This document shows, piece after piece, positions 7,734 to 16,268 of a stretch of DNA of 64,000 nt; the first letter of the stretch is position 1, and every line of letters begins with the position of its first letter. Origin of the DNA: Pseudomonas sp. CFBP13508. Lineage in GTDB: Bacteria; Pseudomonadota; Gammaproteobacteria; Pseudomonadales; Pseudomonadaceae. The notes under the pieces were generated by a model. The model was not told the origin of the DNA. It saw nothing but the letters and a program-made list of their open reading frames with translations, and searched no databases. The position numbers and the translations under genes are program-made. The stretch is from positions 365,550 through 429,549 of the forward strand of contig NZ_QFZZ01000006.1 of NCBI RefSeq assembly GCF_005233515.1, given 5' to 3'.

Positions 7734-10700
7734 TCAGTCGAGTTCCAGCACCACCACCCGTTGTCCGGCGCGCACCGCCGAACCGGGTTGCACGCGGATC
7801 TCTCGCACCACACCGGCCAGCGGCGCGAGCACAGGGATTTCCATCTTCATTGACTCGAGAATCACCAGCACATCGCCCGCAGCGACACGCTGGCCGGCCT
7901 CGACCTGCACCTGCCAGAGATTGCCGGCGATGTGGCTGTCGACGCTGTGTTCACCGCTTTGCAGCGGTGCTTCTTCGCTGGCGTCAGGCACGGCTTCTTC
8001 GCTGTCGAAATGCGCCTGGCCGCTGGCGATCCAGCGCTCGCGTTCAGCCTTGAACGCGCACTGTTGCTGCGCACGGAAAGCGTTGATGCCCTCGGCTTCC
8101 TGACTGAGAAATGCCTGATAGTCGGCGAGGTTGAGCTGGCTGTGTTCGATGTTCAGATCAAAGCGCCCAAGGGGGAAATCGCGGCGGATGCGCAGTAGTT
8201 CTTCGGCGCTGACCGGGTAGAAGCGGATCTGATCGAAGAAGCGCAGCAGCCACGGTTTGCCATCGAACGCGGCGACTTCGCGATAGCGATTCCACATCTG
8301 CAGAGTGCGCCCGACAAACTGATAACCGCCCGGGCCTTCCATGCCGTACACGCACAGGTAGGCGCCGCCGATGCCCACCGAATTCTCGGCGGTCCAGGTG
8401 CGTGCCGGGTTGTACTTGGTGGTCACCAGACGATGACGCGGGTCGAGCGGCGTGGCCACCGGCGCGCCGAGGTAAACGTCGCCAAGGCCCATCACCAGAT
8501 AACTCGCATCGAACACCGTGCGCTGCACTTCGTCGAGATTCGGCAGGTCGTTGATGCGCCGGATGAACTCCAGATTGCTCGGGCACCACGGCGCGTCCTT
8601 GCGCACGGTGGTCATGTATTTATCGATCGCCAACTGACAGGCCGGGTCGTCCCACGACAGCGGCAAGTGCACGATGCGCGACGGCACTTGCAAGTCCTTG
8701 GCAGCGCACACCGCGTCCCATTCGCCGGCAATGATGCCGAGCAGATCGGCCAGCGGCAGTTGCTCGGGCTGGTAGTGCACTTGCAGCGAGCGAATGCCTG
8801 GGGTGAGGTCGATCACCCCATGCAGCGCTTGGCTTTCCAGCGCCTGCATCAGCGCGTGGGCGCGAAAGCGCAGGACCAGATCGAGCTCCGGCGCGCCGAT
8901 TTCCAGCAGTAGATGAGTGTCGCCAGAAACCCGTGCAACCAGTCGCTGATCGCCTTGACCCAACGCCAACACCACTGGCGACACTAAACCCTGTGGGAGC
9001 GAGCCTGCTCGCGAAGAGGCCGTGTCAGTCAATATCGATTTGTCTGGGCCGACGCTTTCGCGAGCAGGCTCGCTCCCACAGGGTGCATCCCATTTCAGGG
9101 CGAGATCGCGGGCGGTGCCGAGGTCGACCGGAATGAACTGGACTTTATCGCCCGCCTTGAGCTGCCCCAGCTGCCACAGATCCGCCTCGATCACCGTCAC
9201 CGGGCAGACAAACCCACCCAGACTTGGGCCATCCGGGCCGAGGATCACCGGCATGTCGCCAGTGAAATCCACCGCACCAATCGCATACGGATTGTCATGG
9301 ATGTTCGACGGGTGCAGACCCGCTTCACCGCCATCCTCACGCACCCACTCAGGCTTCGGCCCGATCAGGCGCACGCCGGTGCGGCTGGAGTTGAAATGCA
9401 CTTCCCACTGGGTCGCGAAGAATGTGGCGATGTAGTTTTCGCTGAAGTATTCCGGCGCGCCGTGCGGGCCGTAGATCACCCGGATCTGGCGCACGCTCGG
9501 CAGTGCGGTGATGTGCTGTTCGGCCAGTTGCTGGCCGACGCTGCGCTCGGTCAATGCCGGCACATGCAAGACATCACCGGCCCTCAACGCGCGACCGCCA
9601 TGCCCGCCGAACTGGCCGAGGGTGAAGGTACTTTTGCTGCCCAGATAATCCGGCACTTGCACGCCGCCGCGCAGGCACAGATAGCTGCGCGCGCCGGCGC
9701 CGCTGATGCTGCCCAGTTGCAATGTCGCGCCGGCCGGGATCAGCAGCGCGGTGTTCATCGGCACCGGTTCAGCGTCAAGGGTCAAGGCAATCGGCGCGCC
9801 GGTCACCGCGACCACCGCGACACAATTGAAGCGCAGGATCGGCCCGCTCATGGTGATTTCCAGTGCGGCGGCGCCTTGTTCATTGCCGAGCAGACGATTG
9901 CCCAGGCGCAGCGCTCGGCTGTCCATCGGCCCCGAGGGTGGCATGCCGACGGCCCAATAGCCGAGGCGTCCGGGATAGTCCTGCACGCTGGTCTGCGTGC
10001 CGGCGCTGAGCACCTCGAAGGTGTTGGCGTGATACAGCAGATTTTCCAGGCAACGGGTCCACGGCTGGCCGCTGGCGAATGGAGTATCGAACAGAATCTG
10101 GCGCAGGTAATCGCGGTTGGTTTCCACGCCATACAGCAGGCTGTCGCCCAATGCCTGATGGAGTTCGGCGCGAGCCTGTTCGCGACTCGGCGCCCACGCG
10201 ATGAGCTTGGCGATCATCGGATCGAAATACGGCGGGATTTCCACGCCGGCCTCGACCCAGGTGTCGATGCGCAACTCAACGCCGTTGGCTGGCGGGAATT
10301 GCACAGCGGTCAGCAGGCCCGGGCTTGGCTGGAAATCACGCCCCGGATCTTCCGCGTACAGACGTGCCTGAATCGCATGGCCCTGCGGTTCCAGGCCCTG
10401 ATACAACTCATTCAGCGGCGGCAGATCACCGGCGGCCAGCTCGATCATCCAGCGCACCAGATCCACGTCCCACACTTGTTCGGTGACGCCGTGCTCGACC
10501 TGCAAGCGTGTGTTCACTTCGAGAAAATAGAAGCGCTGGGCCTCGCTGTCGAAGACGAATTCGACGGTGCCGGCGCTGCGGTAATTCACCGCTTGCGCCA
10601 GTTTGATCGCCGCTGCGCACAGCTCATCGGCCATGCCTTCTGGCAGGTTCGGCGCCGGGGTTTCTTCGAGGACTTTCTGGTTGCGCCGCTGCACTGAACA

Positions 10701-11381
10701 GTCGCGCACGCCGAGAGCGATGACGTCACCGCAGCCGTCGCCGAACACCTGCACTTCCAGATGCCGCGCGCGTTCGATGTACTTCTCGATGAACACCCCA
10801 GCGTCGCTGAAGTTGTTCTGACCGAGGCGTTTCACCGCTTCGAACGACTCGCTCAATTCGCTCGCGCTGCGGCATACGCGCATGCCGATGCCACCGCCGC
10901 CAGCGGTGCTTTTCAGCATCACCGGGTAGCCGACCTGTTCGGCGGCACTCAGCGCGCAATCGAGGCTGTCGAGCAGGTCGGTGCCTTCGAGCATGGGTAC
11001 GCCGTGCTGTTTGGCCAACGCGCGAGCAGTGTGCTTGAGGCCGAATACCCGCAATTGCTCCGGCGTCGGCCCGATGAAGGCGATGCCCTGCGCTTCGCAG
11101 GCTTCGGCGAACGCTGCGTTCTCCGAGAGAAATCCGTAGCCGGGATGAATCGCCGTGGCGCCGCTTTGTTTGGCGATCGTGAGGATTTTGTCGACCGCCA
11201 GATACGTCGCGGACGCCGCGCCTTCGCCGAGGCTGTGCGCTTCAGCGGCCTGGGAAATATGCAGGCTGGCGGCGTCGGCTTCGGAGTACACGGCGACGCC
11301 TTGGGCCTTCAGCACGTTGATCGTGCGCAGGATGCGACAGGCAATCGCGCCACGGTTGGCGATCAGGATTTTTTCGAACAT
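7734..11381 (-). CDS. Biotin-dependent guanidine (urea-type) carboxylase
   Basis: ATP- and biotin-dependent carboxylase. The 1,215-residue protein has a biotin-carboxylase domain (MFEKILIANRG to about 450, with STAGGGGIGM and EVNTRLQVEHG), the carboxyltransferase halves related to KipA (about 480-765) and KipI (about 800-1080), and a biotin-carrier domain with ESMKM, biotinyl lysine K1179. The family is labelled urea carboxylase, but members in operons with DUF1989 proteins and guanidine riboswitches have been shown to prefer guanidine; the two guanidine riboswitches here support that use. I did not assign the residue that decides substrate. Oddity: residues about 766-797 (PCGSEPARES to SRAGSLPQG) are a translated REP doublet inserted in frame between the KipA- and KipI-like halves. 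The start is the ATG after an AGGGG site. Confidence 0.88.
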   Translation of the reverse strand: MFEKILIANRGAIACRILRTINVLKAQGVAVYSEADAASLHISQAAEAHSLGEGAASATYLAVDKILTIAKQSGATAIHPGYGFLSENAAFAEACEAQGIAFIGPTPEQLRVFGLKHTARALAKQHGVPMLEGTDLLDSLDCALSAAEQVGYPVMLKSTAGGGGIGMRVCRSASELSESFEAVKRLGQNNFSDAGVFIEKYIERARHLEVQVFGDGCGDVIALGVRDCSVQRRNQKVLEETPAPNLPEGMADELCAAAIKLAQAVNYRSAGTVEFVFDSEAQRFYFLEVNTRLQVEHGVTEQVWDVDLVRWMIELAAGDLPPLNELYQGLEPQGHAIQARLYAEDPGRDFQPSPGLLTAVQFPPANGVELRIDTWVEAGVEIPPYFDPMIAKLIAWAPSREQARAELHQALGDSLLYGVETNRDYLRQILFDTPFASGQPWTRCLENLLYHANTFEVLSAGTQTSVQDYPGRLGYWAVGMPPSGPMDSRALRLGNRLLGNEQGAAALEITMSGPILRFNCVAVVAVTGAPIALTLDAEPVPMNTALLIPAGATLQLGSISGAGARSYLCLRGGVQVPDYLGSKSTFTLGQFGGHGGRALRAGDVLHVPALTERSVGQQLAEQHITALPSVRQIRVIYGPHGAPEYFSENYIATFFATQWEVHFNSSRTGVRLIGPKPEWVREDGGEAGLHPSNIHDNPYAIGAVDFTGDMPVILGPDGPSLGGFVCPVTVIEADLWQLGQLKAGDKVQFIPVDLGTARDLALKWDAPCGSEPARESVGPDKSILTDTASSRAGSLPQGLVSPVVLALGQGDQRLVARVSGDTHLLLEIGAPELDLVLRFRAHALMQALESQALHGVIDLTPGIRSLQVHYQPEQLPLADLLGIIAGEWDAVCAAKDLQVPSRIVHLPLSWDDPACQLAIDKYMTTVRKDAPWCPSNLEFIRRINDLPNLDEVQRTVFDASYLVMGLGDVYLGAPVATPLDPRHRLVTTKYNPARTWTAENSVGIGGAYLCVYGMEGPGGYQFVGRTLQMWNRYREVAAFDGKPWLLRFFDQIRFYPVSAEELLRIRRDFPLGRFDLNIEHSQLNLADYQAFLSQEAEGINAFRAQQQCAFKAERERWIASGQAHFDSEEAVPDASEEAPLQSGEHSVDSHIAGNLWQVQVEAGQRVAAGDVLVILESMKMEIPVLAPLAGVVREIRVQPGSAVRAGQRVVVLELD
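8989..9083. repeat. REP doublet inside the carboxylase gene
   Basis: A complete REP doublet with the same GGGAGCGAGCCTGCTCGC arms as the intergenic copies lies within the carboxylase reading frame and keeps it open. It encodes about 31 residues at the domain boundary. All other copies in this window are intergenic. Confidence 0.93.
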
Positions 11382-11401
11382 GGCATAACCCCTGAAGGGG
11401 G

Positions 11402-11449
11402 AGCGGGCCGTCCCGCTGTTTTTCGACAGACATCCGGGCCGTCCCGGAT
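11402..11449 (-). promoter_or_regulatory. Guanidine-II (mini-ykkC) riboswitch candidate
   Basis: On the minus strand two perfect hairpins follow each other: ATCCGGG-ACGG-CCCGGAT (11449-11432) and AGCGGG-ACGG-CCCGCT (11417-11402), separated by 14 bases. Tandem GC-rich hairpins with ACGR tetraloops are the defining architecture of the guanidine-II riboswitch. The second hairpin ends 20 bases before the carboxylase start, and the following CCCC-TTCA-GGGG can pair over the ribosome site, so control of translation is likely. Its position in front of a guanidine-pathway enzyme agrees with the class. Confidence 0.87.
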
Positions 11450-11484
11450 GGAAAAAACACACTTCACTCCAACCCACCACAACC

Positions 11485-11579
11485 CCCTGTGGGAGCGAGC
11501 CTGCTCGCGAAGGCGGTGGATCAGCCACATCAATGCTGAATGACACTGCGCATTCGCGAGCAGGCTCGCTCCCACAGGG
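11485..11579. repeat. REP doublet within the guanidine operon
   Basis: CCCTGTGGGAGCGAGCCTGC and its inverse, about 45 bases apart, in the 282-base gap between the second DUF1989 gene and the carboxylase gene, upstream of the guanidine-II element. The spacer is close to that of the 5834-5926 copy (both contain the GCGGTGG and CAGCCACAT stretches), so these two are a closely related pair. Confidence 0.92.
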
Positions 11580-11663
11580 TTCAGGGTTGTCTGGTGGATT
11601 TCAGGCACTGCCCGGAACGCGCCTGGCACAGGGCAAAAAGCCAACGGCGTAAACGGCTGATGG

Positions 11664-12305
11664 TCAGTTCCATACCAGCAACTCCGCCGGGGTCGGGTTG
11701 TAGGCATTGCATGGATTGTTCAGCTGCGGGCAGTTGGAAATCAGCACGATGACGTCCATCTCCGCGCGCAAATCAACGTACTTGCCCGGCGCGGAAATAC
11801 CGTCCTCGAAGGTCAGCCCGCCATCCGCCGTCACTGGCACGTTCATGAAGAAATTGATGTTCGGCCCGATGTCGCTCTTGCCCAGACGACCGTCGTGGGC
11901 GCAGGCGCGCAGGTAGTTGTCGCGGCAGCTGTGCATGTAGCGTTTTTCCAGGGCGTAGCGCACGGTGTTGCTCTCTTGCGCGCAGGCGCCGCCGAGGGTG
12001 TCGTGGCGCCCGCAAGTGTCGGCAACGATGGTCAGCATCGGCTGGCCGAGGTTGGAATACAGCACGCTGCCGGTGCTCAGGTAGACGCTGTTCTGCCGGC
12101 GCAAGGTGCGTTGTACATCGTAGCGTTCCTTGGGGTTGCCGAGGCTGTAGAACAAGGTGTCGACTGCCTGATTGCCTTCCAGATCGAGGATGCGCAGGGT
12201 CTGCCCGGCCTTGACCTCCATCAGCCAAGGCTCGCCGGCGGGAATGGTCGCGCGGTAGATCGCGCTGTCGGCTTGCTTGTGGGAAGTGGCGATTGCGAGT
12301 GACAT
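11664..12305 (-). CDS. DUF1989 protein, carboxyguanidine deiminase subunit (urea carboxylase-associated protein 1)
   Basis: One of two paired DUF1989 proteins. In guanidine-degrading bacteria such pairs (CgdA/CgdB) form the deiminase that converts carboxyguanidine to allophanate plus ammonia. The 213-residue protein starts MSLAIATSHK and has family landmarks: LRILDLEGNQAVDTL, ADTCGRHDTLGGAC with Cys/His residues suited to metal binding, and NINFFMNVPV. It follows its partner by 11 bases. The gap to the carboxylase gene holds a REP doublet and the guanidine-II element, so the rest of the operon may be expressed differently. Which Cgd subunit it is cannot be told from sequence alone. Confidence 0.85.
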   Translation of the reverse strand: MSLAIATSHKQADSAIYRATIPAGEPWLMEVKAGQTLRILDLEGNQAVDTLFYSLGNPKERYDVQRTLRRQNSVYLSTGSVLYSNLGQPMLTIVADTCGRHDTLGGACAQESNTVRYALEKRYMHSCRDNYLRACAHDGRLGKSDIGPNINFFMNVPVTADGGLTFEDGISAPGKYVDLRAEMDVIVLISNCPQLNNPCNAYNPTPAELLVWN

Positions 12306-12316
12306 GGCTGCGATCC

Positions 12317-13057
12317 TCAGGCGAACAAACGGTCGGTGTTGATAAAGCCGCGCTCGTTTTCCGGGCGCGAAGTGCGGCAGTGTTCGGCGACGCTGGCGTC
12401 GGCGTTCATCCAGCTCAGCTTCAAGGGTTTCGGGGCGTATTCGGGGGACGGGTCCATCGGATGTTGCAGGGCGGTGAGCACCACCAGGGTGTCCATCGGC
12501 GCATACAACTCGATGTAGTCGCCGGCCTTCGAATTGCCCTCGACGAAGTGGAAACGCCCGGCCTCATCGACGTTCACGCGGCTGAACAGATTGAGGGTCA
12601 TCAGCAGGTCGGACAGGCCCAGGCCCCACTTGCCGAGCTCCACCAGCAGGTTGTCGGTGCCGTTGCGAAAGAAGCCGTTGCGCAGTTCCTGGTAGCGGCC
12701 CTGGCCGTATTTTTCGGCGACTTCTTGCGCGCAGAGCACGCCGCCGAGGCTGTCGCTCCAGCCACAGGTGTCGGCGGTGATCGCGGCGAGCACGCGGCCC
12801 ATGTCCGAGTACAGGCAGTGGCCGGCGGTGAGCTTGGCGGTGTGTTGGCATTTGAGGCTGTCGGGCAGGTTCAGCCGCTCGGTCTTTTCATGGGCATTGA
12901 GCAAGGTCAGGCTGACATTGGCGCCACCGCGCAGGTCGGTCAGGCGCAGCAATTGGCCGCGCTTGAGCACGAACGAACGGTGGCCGCCGCCCGGCAGCAG
13001 TTCTTCAGCGAAGGGTGGGAAGAGTTGGATTGAATCGGTCATCGGTGTGGTCATCAA
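12317..13057 (-). CDS. DUF1989 protein, carboxyguanidine deiminase subunit (urea carboxylase-associated protein 2)
   Basis: Partner of the next DUF1989 gene and probably the other subunit of the carboxyguanidine deiminase. It has 246 residues, or 245 if the second Met is used. Landmarks are LLRLTDLRGGANVSLTLLN, ADTCGWSDSLGGVLC (the same TCG...D.LGG pattern as its partner), LNLFSRVNVDEAGRFHF and KAGDYIELYAPMDTLVVLTA. The two proteins are clear paralogues. The gene starts 10 bases after the ABC ATPase gene, within the riboswitch-led transcript. Older labels call it an associated protein of urea carboxylase. Confidence 0.85.
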   Translation of the reverse strand: MMTTPMTDSIQLFPPFAEELLPGGGHRSFVLKRGQLLRLTDLRGGANVSLTLLNAHEKTERLNLPDSLKCQHTAKLTAGHCLYSDMGRVLAAITADTCGWSDSLGGVLCAQEVAEKYGQGRYQELRNGFFRNGTDNLLVELGKWGLGLSDLLMTLNLFSRVNVDEAGRFHFVEGNSKAGDYIELYAPMDTLVVLTALQHPMDPSPEYAPKPLKLSWMNADASVAEHCRTSRPENERGFINTDRLFA

Positions 13058-13067
13058 AGCAGTCCTC

Positions 13068-13856
13068 TCAAGCAGTGCGAAGGGTGCCCGCCAGCGGCAG
13101 CGGCAGGGCCTCGACGGCGGCGCGCTGGGCGCGGCGGTCGCTGTTCAACGGGATGTCGTAAGTGATGCGAGCGCCATAGGCGCCGGGGGCGTGCGGGTCG
13201 AGGCGCACCTTGTCGAACACCAGCAGACGCGTGCCGAGGCTGAAGCCTTCGGACAGGTCGTGGGTGACCATGAACACCGTCAGTTGCGTCTCGCGCCACA
13301 GCTCCAGCAGCAGCGCGTGCATGTCTTTGCGAATGCCCGGATCGAGTGCGCCGAAGGGCTCGTCGAGCAGCAACACACGCGGCTTCATGATCAGCGCCTG
13401 GGCGATGGCCAATCGTTGCTGCATGCCTCCGGACAGCTGTGCCGGGTACTTGTCCAGCGCATGGCCGAGGCCGACTTTTGTCAGCAGGGCTGCAGCCTGC
13501 TCGCGAGCATCGCGTTTGGCGTTGCCGAACAGCCGGCCAAGCAAGGGCGCACGCGGCAATTCGAGACCGAGGGCGACGTTGTCGAGCACGCACAGATGCG
13601 GGAACACCGAGTAGCGTTGAAACACCACGCCACGGCTGGCATCCGGTTCGCCGGCCAAGGGCTGGCCGTCGAGCAGAATCTCCCCGCGACTGGCGCTTTC
13701 CTGGCCGAGCAGCAGGCGCAGGAAGGTCGATTTGCCGCAACCGGAGGCGCCGACCAAGGTGCAGAACTCGCCTTCGTTGACGCTCAGGTTCAAGCCTTCC
13801 AGAACCACTTGATCGGCGTATTGCTGCCAGACGTTTTTTACTGTGATGAAGCTCAT
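13068..13856 (-). CDS. ABC transporter ATPase, probable guanidine importer
   Basis: ATP-hydrolysing subunit of a nitrate/taurine-type ABC importer, on the inner face of the membrane. The 262-residue protein has Walker A GASGCGKST (36-44), a Q-loop in VVFQRYSVFP, the signature LSGGMQQR and Walker B LLLDEPFGALD, then the H-loop VTHDLSEG. The ATG at 13856 overlaps the permease stop in an ATGA arrangement, so translation is coupled; the longer upstream frame is permease DNA in another frame. Substrate assignment to guanidine is inferred from the riboswitch in front of the transporter genes and the catabolic genes behind. Confidence 0.9.
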   Translation of the reverse strand: MSFITVKNVWQQYADQVVLEGLNLSVNEGEFCTLVGASGCGKSTFLRLLLGQESASRGEILLDGQPLAGEPDASRGVVFQRYSVFPHLCVLDNVALGLELPRAPLLGRLFGNAKRDAREQAAALLTKVGLGHALDKYPAQLSGGMQQRLAIAQALIMKPRVLLLDEPFGALDPGIRKDMHALLLELWRETQLTVFMVTHDLSEGFSLGTRLLVFDKVRLDPHAPGAYGARITYDIPLNSDRRAQRAAVEALPLPLAGTLRTA

Positions 13857-14674
13857 TTCGCCGCTCCCTCGTACCAAGGGAAAGCGCGCTGGGTCAGCTG
13901 TTTCAGGCCCCAGTCCATCAGCCAGGCGAGCAGGGTGATCCACACCACGTAGGGCAGGATCACATCCATCGCCAGGTAGCGCCGCACCAGAAAGATTCGG
14001 TAGCCGAGGCCATCGGTGGAGGCGATCGCTTCGGCGGCGATCAGGAACAGCCACGCCGAACCGAGCATCAAGCGCAGCGAGATCAGCAAGCGCGGCAACA
14101 GCTGCGGCAAGACCACGCGCAGCATCAGCGTCCAGGTCGAGGCGCCGAGGGTCTGCGCCTTGATCAGCAGTTCGACCGGAATGTCACGGGCACGCTGTTC
14201 CAGATCCCGTGCCAGCGCCGGGGTGATGCCAATCACGATCAGCATGACTTTCGACAACTCGCCCAGCCCGAAGACGATGAACAGAATCGGCAGGATCGCC
14301 AGCGGCGGCACCATCGACAGCACCGTCAGCAACGGCGACAACGGCGCGCCGAACAGCGGCAGGGTGCCCGCCGCAATACCGAGGCAAAGACCCGCCAGCG
14401 CCGCGATGCCGAGGCCGATGGCCAAACGCCGCAGACTGGACGCAGTGTCTTGCCACAGCAGGTATTCACCGGTGCGGCTGTCGGCGTTGAAGGCCAGGCG
14501 TTTTACCGCGTCGCTCATCTGCACGGCGCTGGGCAGCAGTTTGTCGTTGGGGTTGTCCGCCAGGCGCTCGGCCGAGCCTGTGAAATAGGCGAACAGCACC
14601 AGCGCGAACGGCAGGATCACCAGCAACAGGCGACTCGGGCGATCAGGGTGGCGATTGATCAGGCGCATGGCCAA
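13853..14674 (-). CDS. ABC transporter permease, probable guanidine importer
   Basis: Inner-membrane subunit of the nitrate/taurine-type importer. The 273-residue protein has about six hydrophobic helices; the first lies near residues 16-32 and the rest between about 90 and 265. The cytoplasmic coupling loop is recognisable: AQTLGASTWTLMLRVVLPQ, an EAA-like motif. The start may be the second Met (MRLINR) two codons in. It sits 12 bases after the binding-protein gene and overlaps the ATPase gene by four bases. Confidence 0.88.
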   Translation of the reverse strand: MAMRLINRHPDRPSRLLLVILPFALVLFAYFTGSAERLADNPNDKLLPSAVQMSDAVKRLAFNADSRTGEYLLWQDTASSLRRLAIGLGIAALAGLCLGIAAGTLPLFGAPLSPLLTVLSMVPPLAILPILFIVFGLGELSKVMLIVIGITPALARDLEQRARDIPVELLIKAQTLGASTWTLMLRVVLPQLLPRLLISLRLMLGSAWLFLIAAEAIASTDGLGYRIFLVRRYLAMDVILPYVVWITLLAWLMDWGLKQLTQRAFPWYEGAAK

Positions 14675-14686
14675 ATCCTCCGTGGC

Positions 14687-15754
14687 TTACAGCTTGGCGT
14701 CGGCGGCCATCTGCACGTAGGTCGGATCGAAACGCAGCTTGAGATTGGCGGTGTCGCCGCTGGTCACGCCGTTGGCGAAGGACATGCCGACCGCGCTCGG
14801 GTCTTTCGCGCCTTCGCCGAGCAGGCCGTGCTCGAAGGAGAATTCGGCGACCTTGCGCATGGTGTCCGGCAGTTGTTTGCTGGTGGCGAAATTCAGCGCT
14901 TCGCTCGGCGTGGCGAACAGTTTTGTGGTGTCCAGTTGCGCCTGGAAGCCGGCGAGATCAGTACCCGAGGCCTTGGCCATGTGTTCCAGCGCAGCTTTGC
15001 TCGCGGCATTTTTCGCGTTCATCAAAGCGACCACTTCGAACCACGCCCCGGTCAGCGCTTTGCCCAGTGCCGGGTTGTCTTTGAGGGTGGCGCTGTTGAC
15101 CACCATCATGTCCATGATCTCGCCGGGGATCTGGCTGGAATTGAACACTTCGGTGACGCCGGGTTTGGCCTTGATATCCGAGAGCATCGGGTTCCAGGTG
15201 GTCACGGCGTTGACGTCGTCGGTGTTGAACGCGGCGGCAATGTCGGCGTCGGAGGTGTTGACCACTTTCAGGTCTTTCTCGGTCAGGTCCACCGAGTCCA
15301 GCGCGCGAGCCAGCAGGTAATGCGAGACCGACAGCTCGACCAGATTGACGTCCATGCCTTTCAGATCAGCGACTTTTTTACCTTCGCCTTTGAGCACGAT
15401 GCCGTCGTTGCCATTGGAGAAATCGCTGACGATCAACGCGGTGCTGTCGACGCCACCGGCAGCGGGAATGGTCAGTGCATCCATGTTGGTCATGGTGCAG
15501 CCGTCGAACTGGCCGGCGGTGTACTGGTTGATTGATTCGACGTAGTCGTTGAGCTGCACGACGTCGATCTTGATCCCGTATTTCTTCGCCCATTTGTCGA
15601 CGATGCCCTGGCTGCCGGCGTATTCCCATGGCATCCAGCCGGCGTAGATCGTCCAGCACACGCTGAAGTGGTCTTTCTGGGCGGCGGAAGGCTGCGTGCT
15701 GATGAGCGCGGCGAAAGCGGCGGCGAGCAGGGCGGGGAAACGTAGTCGGATCAT
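14687..15754 (-). CDS. ABC transporter substrate-binding protein, probable guanidine
   Basis: Periplasmic binding protein of the TauA/SsuA type, first gene of the operon. The 355-residue precursor has a signal peptide (MIRLRFPALLAAAFAALIS, cleavage near SAA-Q). The body has the pattern of the family: WTIYAGWMPWEYAGSQGI, GQFDGCTMTNMDALTIPAAGG, STALIVSDFSNGNDGI. The ATG at 15754 follows a GGAG site; the frame upstream enters the riboswitch and is not coding. Similar proteins are usually annotated as putative urea ABC transporter. The guanidine-I riboswitch 60 bases upstream makes guanidine the more likely ligand. Confidence 0.88.
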   Translation of the reverse strand: MIRLRFPALLAAAFAALISTQPSAAQKDHFSVCWTIYAGWMPWEYAGSQGIVDKWAKKYGIKIDVVQLNDYVESINQYTAGQFDGCTMTNMDALTIPAAGGVDSTALIVSDFSNGNDGIVLKGEGKKVADLKGMDVNLVELSVSHYLLARALDSVDLTEKDLKVVNTSDADIAAAFNTDDVNAVTTWNPMLSDIKAKPGVTEVFNSSQIPGEIMDMMVVNSATLKDNPALGKALTGAWFEVVALMNAKNAASKAALEHMAKASGTDLAGFQAQLDTTKLFATPSEALNFATSKQLPDTMRKVAEFSFEHGLLGEGAKDPSAVGMSFANGVTSGDTANLKLRFDPTYVQMAADAKL

Positions 15755-15814
15755 TGCGGATTCTCCAGTTGATCGAGGGCGGACAGGAAGGCAACGCGGC
15801 ACCGCGAACGGTGG

Positions 15815-15911
15815 CTTGTCTCCCGGGCTTTTGTCCCGCCGTGTAACCTCAACTGGAGGTCGCCAACTCTCGGACCAGCCACTCGCGCTTGCGAGCCGGA
15901 ACCCTAGTCAG
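15815..15911 (-). promoter_or_regulatory. Guanidine-I (ykkC) riboswitch
   Basis: The conserved ykkC core is present on the minus strand in order: CTAGGGTTCCGG near 15907-15896, GGTCCGAGAG in the middle, then ACACGGCGGGACAAAAGCCC and GGGAGA ending near 15819. Every highly conserved block I know for this class is there. A CACCG-TTCG-CGGTG hairpin follows before the gene start and may be part of the expression platform, though no T run follows it. It controls the whole transporter-catabolic transcript by sensing free guanidinium. Confidence 0.95.
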
Positions 15912-16268
15912 CCATTGCAAATTGTGGTGCCGCGAACCTGTGATGACTCCTGCACGGGTTTGTTAAAGCGAGAGACGTGCCAAGTCGCGCCGAGGCCTCT
16001 GCGGCGGGGATCTGCTGGATTGTCGAAGTGAGCGGGGCGAGCGACAGCGCATCGTGGTGGTGCGCGGTTGCACCGTCATGCAGCGCGTTTACGCTTCATT
16101 GGTCGCTGATTTTGCGGGTAAACAAGATTTCATAATCACTTGTTTCAACTTGTTGCAGGAACGCACCAGATTCCGAAATCGCTGTCTGATTCTTCGACAG
16201 TCACGCAATTGCTGACGGTCGCCTGCCAGCGTCGCTGGTGTGGCCAACCCGCGGTCCAGGAGGCCGCC
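15912..16268. other. Intergenic stretch between the guanidine operon and the Tyr-rich lipoprotein
   Basis: 357 bases between divergent genes. The promoter for the riboswitch transcript must lie at its left end and the promoter of the lipoprotein gene at its right end. I see no further gene or strong palindrome. Confidence 0.5.

Noticed and set aside
9297..10697. A 466-residue plus-strand frame inside the carboxylase gene
   Set aside because: Antisense shadow with no recognisable domains; the opposite strand encodes a complete carboxylase.
15799..15812. CACCG-TTCG-CGGTG hairpin as an intrinsic terminator of the guanidine-I riboswitch
   Set aside because: No T run follows; it may be part of the expression platform but cannot be called a terminator.
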